From NCBI RefSeq assembly GCF_052119585.1, contig NZ_JBGQOJ010000045.1, positions 1 through 8,450 of the forward strand: a stretch of 8,450 nt of DNA. Direction: 5' to 3'. The translations under genes were made by a program, and so were the position numbers. The notes below the pieces were generated by a model. It saw only the letters and a list, made by a program, of their open reading frames with translations, did no database searches and was not told the DNA's origin. Positions 4,597 to 8,450 of the stretch are shown here, piece by piece (the stretch's first letter is position 1; each line of letters starts with the position of its first letter). This stretch comes from JBGQOJ01 sp052119585. Its GTDB lineage: Bacteria; Pseudomonadota; Alphaproteobacteria; Rhodobacterales; Rhodobacteraceae.

Positions 4597-6133
4597 ACGC
4601 GTCCGGCATACCGGCCTTCTTGGCATCGACATAGGCGCGCAATGCGGCCTCGATCGCGGGATCAATCGCGGGCTGCTGATAATCGTTCAGCATTTTTGCG
4701 ACCCGGATCGTGGCAAGCGCCTGCGTGTCGCGCGCGCCCTCTTCGTCCCAGGTCTCGAAGGGCTTGTAGTCGAACAGGTCCGACCGCCAGAATGCTGACT
4801 TGAAGTTGTCCTGCGTGTGCTGGCAGCCCAGATAATGGCCGCCCGGCCCCACTTCGCGGATCGCATCCATGCCCTGACCGTTCTCGTCCATGATGATTCC
4901 CTTGGCCAGATGGTGCAATGTGCCCAGTTGGTCAGCGTCCATCACGAACTTCTCGTAAGACGACACAAGGCCCCCTTCCAGCCAGCCGCAGGCGTGCAGC
5001 ATAAAGTTCACACCGGACAAAAGCGCCATGTTCAGGCTGTTCGCGGTCTCGTAAGCGGCCTGAGCATCGGGCAGTTTCGATCCGCAGAACGACCCGCCCG
5101 ACCGGTATGGCAGGTTCATCCGCCGCGCCAGCTGTCCTGCGCCATAGGTGATGTGCGCGGCCTCGGGTGTGCCAAAGGTCGGCGCCCCCGAATTCATGTC
5201 GATCGAGGTCACGAACGCACCGAAGATCACCGGCGCACCGGCGCGGACCAGCTGGGAATAGGCGACCCCCGCCAGAACCTCTGCCAGAACCTGCGTCAGG
5301 GTGCCCGCAACCGTCACAGGTGCCATCGCCCCCCCGACGATAAAGGGCGAAATGATGCTGGCCTGATTGTTTCTCGCGAAAACCTCCAGCGCGCCCATCA
5401 TCGTCGAATCGAACGTCAGCGGAGAGTTGATGTTGATCAGCGATGTCATCACCGTGTTGTCCTGCACAAAGTCCTTGCCGAACAGGATCTCGCACATCTC
5501 GATGCTGTCCTGCGCACGGCTTGGCTCTGTCACGGACCCCATGAAGGGCTTGTCGGAATACAGCATATGCGTCAGCAGCATATCCAGATGACGCTTGTTC
5601 ACCGGCACATCTGTCGGCTCGCAGACGGTGCCGCCGGAATGGTGCAGCCATTTGGACATATAGCCCAGTTTCACGAAATTCTGGAAGTCCTGCATCGTGG
5701 CATAGCGGCGGCCACCGGCGGCATCGCGCACGAAGGGCGGGCCGTAAACCGGCGCCAGAACAAGATTTTTGCCGCCGATCACCACATTGCGCTCGGGGTT
5801 GCGGGCGTGCTGGGTGAACGACGAGGGCGCCGTCGCGCACAGCTTGCGGGCCAATCCACGCGGGATGCGCACGCGCTCGCCCTCGATTTCAGCACCGGCC
5901 GCACGCCAAAGATCAAGTGCGGCGGGGTTATCGACGAAATTCACCCCGATCTCGGCCAGCACCGTTTCGGCGTTCGCCTCGATGATCTCCAGCGCCTCGT
6001 CGTTGAGTATCTCGAAGTTCGGGATATTCCGCTGGATATATTTTGCCGTTTCCAGGCTGACCGCTGTGCGTTCCGCGCGCCGCGCGGCGCCACCGCCACC
6101 ACGTGCCGGACGGGTTCTGACTGCTTCGGTCAT
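4589..6133 (-). CDS. MttB-family (trimethylamine methyltransferase-like) protein, non-pyrrolysine
   Basis: This 514-residue protein belongs to the MttB superfamily, whose members move a methyl group from a methylated amine to a corrinoid protein. It keeps an uninterrupted frame, so it lacks the internal amber codon for pyrrolysine of true archaeal trimethylamine methyltransferases; some non-pyrrolysine relatives use glycine betaine or other quaternary amines. The start at 6133 has AGAAGGA about 10 bases upstream. A longer form from 6253 would begin inside a palindrome without a ribosome site. Features: an Arg/Gly-rich N-terminus (6-22), the helical IEANAETVLAEIGVNF (51-66), and a barrel with family-like stretches such as GTPEAAHITYGAGQLARR (321-338), GGSFCGSKLPDAQAAYE (346-362) and GPGGHYLGCQHTQDNF (429-444). 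No corrinoid protein or reductive activase is in the window, so substrate and partner are open. The stop is TAG. The gene is divergent from guaA. Confidence 0.88.
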   Translation of the reverse strand: MTEAVRTRPARGGGGAARRAERTAVSLETAKYIQRNIPNFEILNDEALEIIEANAETVLAEIGVNFVDNPAALDLWRAAGAEIEGERVRIPRGLARKLCATAPSSFTQHARNPERNVVIGGKNLVLAPVYGPPFVRDAAGGRRYATMQDFQNFVKLGYMSKWLHHSGGTVCEPTDVPVNKRHLDMLLTHMLYSDKPFMGSVTEPSRAQDSIEMCEILFGKDFVQDNTVMTSLININSPLTFDSTMMGALEVFARNNQASIISPFIVGGAMAPVTVAGTLTQVLAEVLAGVAYSQLVRAGAPVIFGAFVTSIDMNSGAPTFGTPEAAHITYGAGQLARRMNLPYRSGGSFCGSKLPDAQAAYETANSLNMALLSGVNFMLHACGWLEGGLVSSYEKFVMDADQLGTLHHLAKGIIMDENGQGMDAIREVGPGGHYLGCQHTQDNFKSAFWRSDLFDYKPFETWDEEGARDTQALATIRVAKMLNDYQQPAIDPAIEAALRAYVDAKKAGMPDAFI

Positions 6134-6246
6134 CGCAAAATATCCTTCTTGATCGCGCGCAACGCCACCGGTCGCGCCTGTTTGATGTGCTTCTAACCGT
6201 TTTCGATGTGCTGTCTTGCGAAGATTCCGCCGCTTGAGGGGGGAAA

Positions 6247-6283
6247 GCGACATGTCGCATCTTGATCAATCGCGCGGCGCCGC
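6247..6283. promoter_or_regulatory. Stacked palindromes between mttB-family gene and guaA
   Basis: The 163-bp gap between the two divergent genes carries a perfect 12-bp palindrome, GCGACATGTCGC (6247-6258), then TTGATCAA (6262-6269) and GCGGCGCCGC (6274-6283). The first is the strongest operator candidate and lies about 40 bases before the guaA ATG. No confident -35/-10 elements were found for either gene. GC-rich palindromes arise by chance fairly often, so binding is inferred only. Confidence 0.35.
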
Positions 6284-6296
6284 TTAATCCGTTGCC

Positions 6297-7859
6297 ATGA
6301 CAGATATCACGCATGACCGCCTTCTCATCATAGACTTCGGCTCTCAGGTAACGCAGCTGATTGCGCGCCGCCTGCGTGAGCAGAACGTCTATTGCGAAAT
6401 TCACCCCTTCAACAAGGTGACCGATGCCTTCTTAAAGGACTTCGCCCCCAAGGCAGTGATCCTGTCGGGCGGTCCGGCCTCTGTGATGACGGAAAACTCG
6501 CCCCGCGCGCCAGAATCGCTTTGGACATACGGGGTGCCGGTTCTTGGCATTTGCTACGGCCAGCAGGTGATGATGCACCAGTTGGGCGGCAAGGTAGAAC
6601 GCGGTCATGGCACCGCCGAATTCGGCCGCGCCTATGTCACATCGTCAGATGGCACCCTGCCCCTTCTGGCGGGCTGGTTCCTTGAGGGCCGCGAACAGGT
6701 CTGGATGAGCCACGGCGACCATGTATCTGAAATCGCACCCGGTTTCCAGGTTTACGGCACCTCGCCCAATGCCCCCTTCGCCATCACAGCCGACCCGTCG
6801 CGCAATTTCTTCGCGGTGCAATTCCACCCCGAGGTGCACCACACCCCGAACGGTGCCACGCTGTATGAGAACTTCGTGCGGCTTGCCGGTTTCACCGGTG
6901 ACTGGACCATGGGTGCCTACCGCGAACAGGCCATTCAGGCGATCCGCGATCAGGTCGGCGACGGCAAGGTGATCTGCGCCTTGTCCGGCGGCGTTGACAG
7001 CTCTGTCGCCGCCGTGCTGATCCACGAGGCGATCGGCGACCAGTTGACCTGCGTCTATGTCGATCACGGCCTGATGCGGCTGAACGAATCCGAACAGGTC
7101 GTCAGCATGTTCCGCGAGCATTATAACCTGCCGCTGATCCACGCCGACGAATCCGAACTGTTTCTGGGCAAGCTTGAAGGCGTCAGCGACCCCGAGACCA
7201 AGCGCAAGATCATCGGTGGCCTGTTCATCGAGGTGTTCGAAAAACACGCAAAAGCCATCGGCGGCGCGAATTTCCTGGCGCAGGGCACGCTTTACCCCGA
7301 CGTGATCGAATCCGTCAGCTTTTCCGGCGGCCCAAGTGTCACGATCAAATCGCATCACAACGTCGGCGGCCTGCCGGAACGCATGAACATGCAACTGGTC
7401 GAGCCGCTGCGCGAGCTGTTCAAGGACGAGGTCCGCGCCCTGGGTCGCGAGCTTGGCCTGCCTGACAGCTTTATCGGGCGTCACCCCTTCCCAGGGCCGG
7501 GGCTTGCCATTCGCTGCCCCGGAGAGATCACCCGCGAAAAGCTGGAGATCCTGCGCAAGGCGGACGCGGTCTATATCGACCAGATCCGCAAGCACGACCT
7601 TTACGATGAAATCTGGCAGGCCTTCGTTGCAATCCTGCCCGTGCGCACCGTGGGCGTGATGGGCGACGGGCGCACCTATGATTTCGCCTGCGCCTTGCGC
7701 GCTGTGACGTCCGTGGACGGCATGACCGCCGATTACTACCCGTTCACCCACGAATTCCTTGGCGAAACCGCGACGCGGATCATCAACGAGGTCGAGGGGA
7801 TCAACCGGGTGACCTATGACATCACCTCCAAACCTCCCGGCACCATCGAGTGGGAGTGA
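6297..7859 (+). CDS. guaA: GMP synthase (glutamine-hydrolysing) GuaA
   Basis: It converts XMP to GMP in the cytoplasm, using glutamine and ATP, the last step of guanine nucleotide synthesis. The 520 residues match the usual bacterial length. The N-terminal class-I glutamine amidotransferase has the nucleophile Cys86 in LGICYGQQ and the partners His177 and Glu179 in FHPEV. The ATP-pyrophosphatase domain opens with the P-loop motif SGGVDSS (230-236), and the C-terminal dimerisation part ends with DITSKPPGTIEWE, the conserved XMP-binding tail. All catalytic residues are present. The ATG at 6297 is the only start near the conserved N-terminus (a TAA in frame lies at 6285-6287), yet the bases before it (AATCCGTTGCC) contain no Shine-Dalgarno; translation may be leaderless or start by another route. 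The gene stands alone, followed by an intrinsic terminator; guaB is not in the window. Confidence 0.98.
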   Translation: MTDITHDRLLIIDFGSQVTQLIARRLREQNVYCEIHPFNKVTDAFLKDFAPKAVILSGGPASVMTENSPRAPESLWTYGVPVLGICYGQQVMMHQLGGKVERGHGTAEFGRAYVTSSDGTLPLLAGWFLEGREQVWMSHGDHVSEIAPGFQVYGTSPNAPFAITADPSRNFFAVQFHPEVHHTPNGATLYENFVRLAGFTGDWTMGAYREQAIQAIRDQVGDGKVICALSGGVDSSVAAVLIHEAIGDQLTCVYVDHGLMRLNESEQVVSMFREHYNLPLIHADESELFLGKLEGVSDPETKRKIIGGLFIEVFEKHAKAIGGANFLAQGTLYPDVIESVSFSGGPSVTIKSHHNVGGLPERMNMQLVEPLRELFKDEVRALGRELGLPDSFIGRHPFPGPGLAIRCPGEITREKLEILRKADAVYIDQIRKHDLYDEIWQAFVAILPVRTVGVMGDGRTYDFACALRAVTSVDGMTADYYPFTHEFLGETATRIINEVEGINRVTYDITSKPPGTIEWE

Positions 7860-7909
7860 TCCCGCGTCGGGTTGCGCGCTACATACATGCGATAGGCTAT
7901 TGATCTTTC

Positions 7910-7945
7910 GACCTCGGACATATTCAGTGTCCGAGGTCATTTTTT
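7910..7945 (+). terminator. Rho-independent terminator of guaA
   Basis: An 11-bp perfect stem, GACCTCGGACA (7910-7920) with TGTCCGAGGTC (7928-7938), encloses the 7-base loop TATTCAG and is followed by A and six T (7940-7945), with more T-rich sequence after. It begins 51 bases after the guaA stop. This is the strongest terminator in the window and separates guaA from the small zinc-ribbon gene. Confidence 0.93.
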
Positions 7946-8002
7946 GTGTTTTTTATTAGTTATTTACGGCCAATAGCTCATTTTAAAACCAAGAGTAGTA
8001 TT

Positions 8003-8167
8003 ATGGCATTACGTCTCTACCATTGCGCGAAATGCGGCCACAAAATGCGGCTTGCATCATCACAGTGCGGCCGTTGTTACAGCAAAAAGCCATTTCACCA
8101 GACCATCGGTGCGCTTTTTCTGGTGGTGGTCTGCATCGGCTCGGTAACCGTCGTGGCATTCGCCTGA
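8003..8167 (+). CDS. Small zinc-ribbon protein with one transmembrane helix
   Basis: It encodes 54 residues. I chose the ATG at 8003 because the longer form starts with a GTG (7946) that touches the T-run of the guaA terminator. A weak AAGAG lies about 8 bases upstream of the chosen start. The N-terminal half is a zinc-ribbon with two CxxC knuckles: CAKC (Cys8, Cys11) and CGRC (Cys22, Cys25). After the basic stretch YSKKPFHQ, residues about 33-54 (IGALFLVVVCIGSVTVVAFA) form a single hydrophobic membrane helix that ends the protein. By the positive-inside rule the zinc part should be cytoplasmic. No signal-peptide cleavage site is seen. I do not know a named family; it resembles other short zinc-ribbon/TM proteins whose role is unknown. 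It is read from its own, unidentified promoter in the AT-rich stretch 7946-8002. Confidence 0.7.
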   Translation: MALRLYHCAKCGHKMRLASSQCGRCYSKKPFHQTIGALFLVVVCIGSVTVVAFA

Positions 8168-8207
8168 CCCTGTTGTGCAATCGGCGGTTGACGCGCAGGC
8201 AAAATTC

Positions 8208-8234
8208 GTGCCCCGTTCCGGTCTGACCGGGCAC
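8208..8234 (+). terminator. Weak hairpin after the zinc-ribbon gene
   Basis: GTGCCC (8208-8213) can pair with GGGCAC (8229-8234), and an alternative inner stem CCGGT/ACCGG (8218-8222, 8226-8230) competes for the same bases. It starts 40 bases after the stop of the small zinc-ribbon gene and 30 bases before the next ATG. There is no T tract, so a terminator role is tentative. Confidence 0.25.
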
Positions 8235-8263
8235 ATCGTCGCCCCTGCATAGCCGAGGCCCCG

Positions 8264-8431
8264 ATGTCCCCTATCCTGAAAGCCGCCCTCTGGATGAGCG
8301 GGGCCATTGTGTCTTTCTCCTCGATGGCAATTGCAGGCCGCGCGGTCAGCTTTGAACTCGATACATTTGAACTGATGGGCACCTCGATTTTTACGAGTTT
8401 TCAGCTCCACACCTCGGCGCTACCGGTTTGA
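8264..8431 (+). pseudogene. Broken DMT/EamA-type transporter, N-terminal fragment
   Basis: The reading frame from the ATG at 8264 gives 55 residues. Residues 1-38 (beginning MSPILKAALWMSGAIVSFSS and continuing through AIAGRAVSFELDTFELM) match what I recall of the N-terminus of drug/metabolite (EamA) transporters of Rhodobacterales, including the first transmembrane helix and the start of the loop before helix 2. Intact members continue with a MYRSL-type motif and ten membrane helices (about 290-300 residues). Here residues 39-55 are hydrophilic and unrelated, and a TGA follows at 8429-8431. Neither other frame restores the expected sequence, so a simple frameshift does not explain it; an insertion, deletion or rearrangement at about 8378 is more likely. 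Only 19 bases remain to the window edge, so the cause cannot be seen. Confidence 0.55.
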
Positions 8432-8450
8432 AGGTGGCCGGAGACCACTG

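Noticed and set aside
4817..6196. A 459-codon open frame on the plus strand opposite the mttB-family gene.
   Set aside because: Its translation is rich in His, Arg and Gln without any domain, as expected of a shadow in GC-rich DNA; the opposite strand gives a clear protein family.
6134..6253. A longer N-terminus for the mttB-family protein, starting at 6253.
   Set aside because: The extra 40 residues are basic and unlike the family, the ATG lies inside a palindrome, and the start at 6133 has a good ribosome binding site.
6645..7940. A 431-codon open frame on the minus strand opposite guaA.
   Set aside because: guaA is unmistakable on the plus strand, and this frame would run through the guaA terminator; it is a shadow frame.
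7946..8002. A longer start (GTG at 7946) for the zinc-ribbon protein.
   Set aside because: It begins at the T-run of the guaA terminator and adds a stretch without a ribosome site; the ATG at 8003 gives a compact protein with the knuckle at its start.

Overview
The window looks like a chromosomal segment of an alphaproteobacterium of the order Rhodobacterales (Roseobacter-type). It is GC-rich and carries guaA, lipA, a tRNA-Arg and a non-pyrrolysine MttB-family methyltransferase. It also has a divergent pair of Rhodobacterales-type genes that I recognise as DUF6456 and DUF6477 proteins, and a GTTC-N7-GTTC site of the alphaproteobacterial LexA type. These assignments come from reading the proteins; no database search was possible.

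Left part (1-1486) reads as accessory, probably phage-derived DNA. It holds the end of a protein resembling phage capsid-assembly/scaffold C-termini, with a possible frame break near 75-100. Next comes a translationally coupled pair of small genes (a 62-aa acidic protein and a zinc-knuckle plus winged-helix protein) behind a plausible sigma-70 promoter. A small leftward gene with a good ribosome binding site follows, with an SOS-box-like site upstream of it. This segment abuts the 3' end of tRNA-Arg(CCG) (1487-1563), a typical integration point for mobile elements. No integrase is in view.

Central part (1564-6296) is core genome. lipA (lipoyl synthase) runs leftward and has a palindrome lying exactly between its candidate -35 and -10. 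A bidirectional terminator-like hairpin separates it from the leftward DUF6456 helix-turn-helix gene. A 247-bp AT-rich spacer with two palindromes separates that gene from the rightward DUF6477 gene. The DUF6477 gene and the leftward mttB-family gene overlap tail to tail by 8 bp.

Right part (6297-8450) starts with guaA (GMP synthase), which lacks an obvious Shine-Dalgarno and ends at a textbook intrinsic terminator. A 54-aa zinc-ribbon/one-transmembrane protein follows. The window closes with the first 38 codons of a DMT/EamA-type transporter whose similarity stops abruptly, consistent with an insertion or rearrangement at about 8378.

There is no CRISPR array and no complete insertion sequence. 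The items best worth a second look are the SOS-box-controlled small gene next to the tRNA, the lipA operator, and the two broken reading frames at the window edges.
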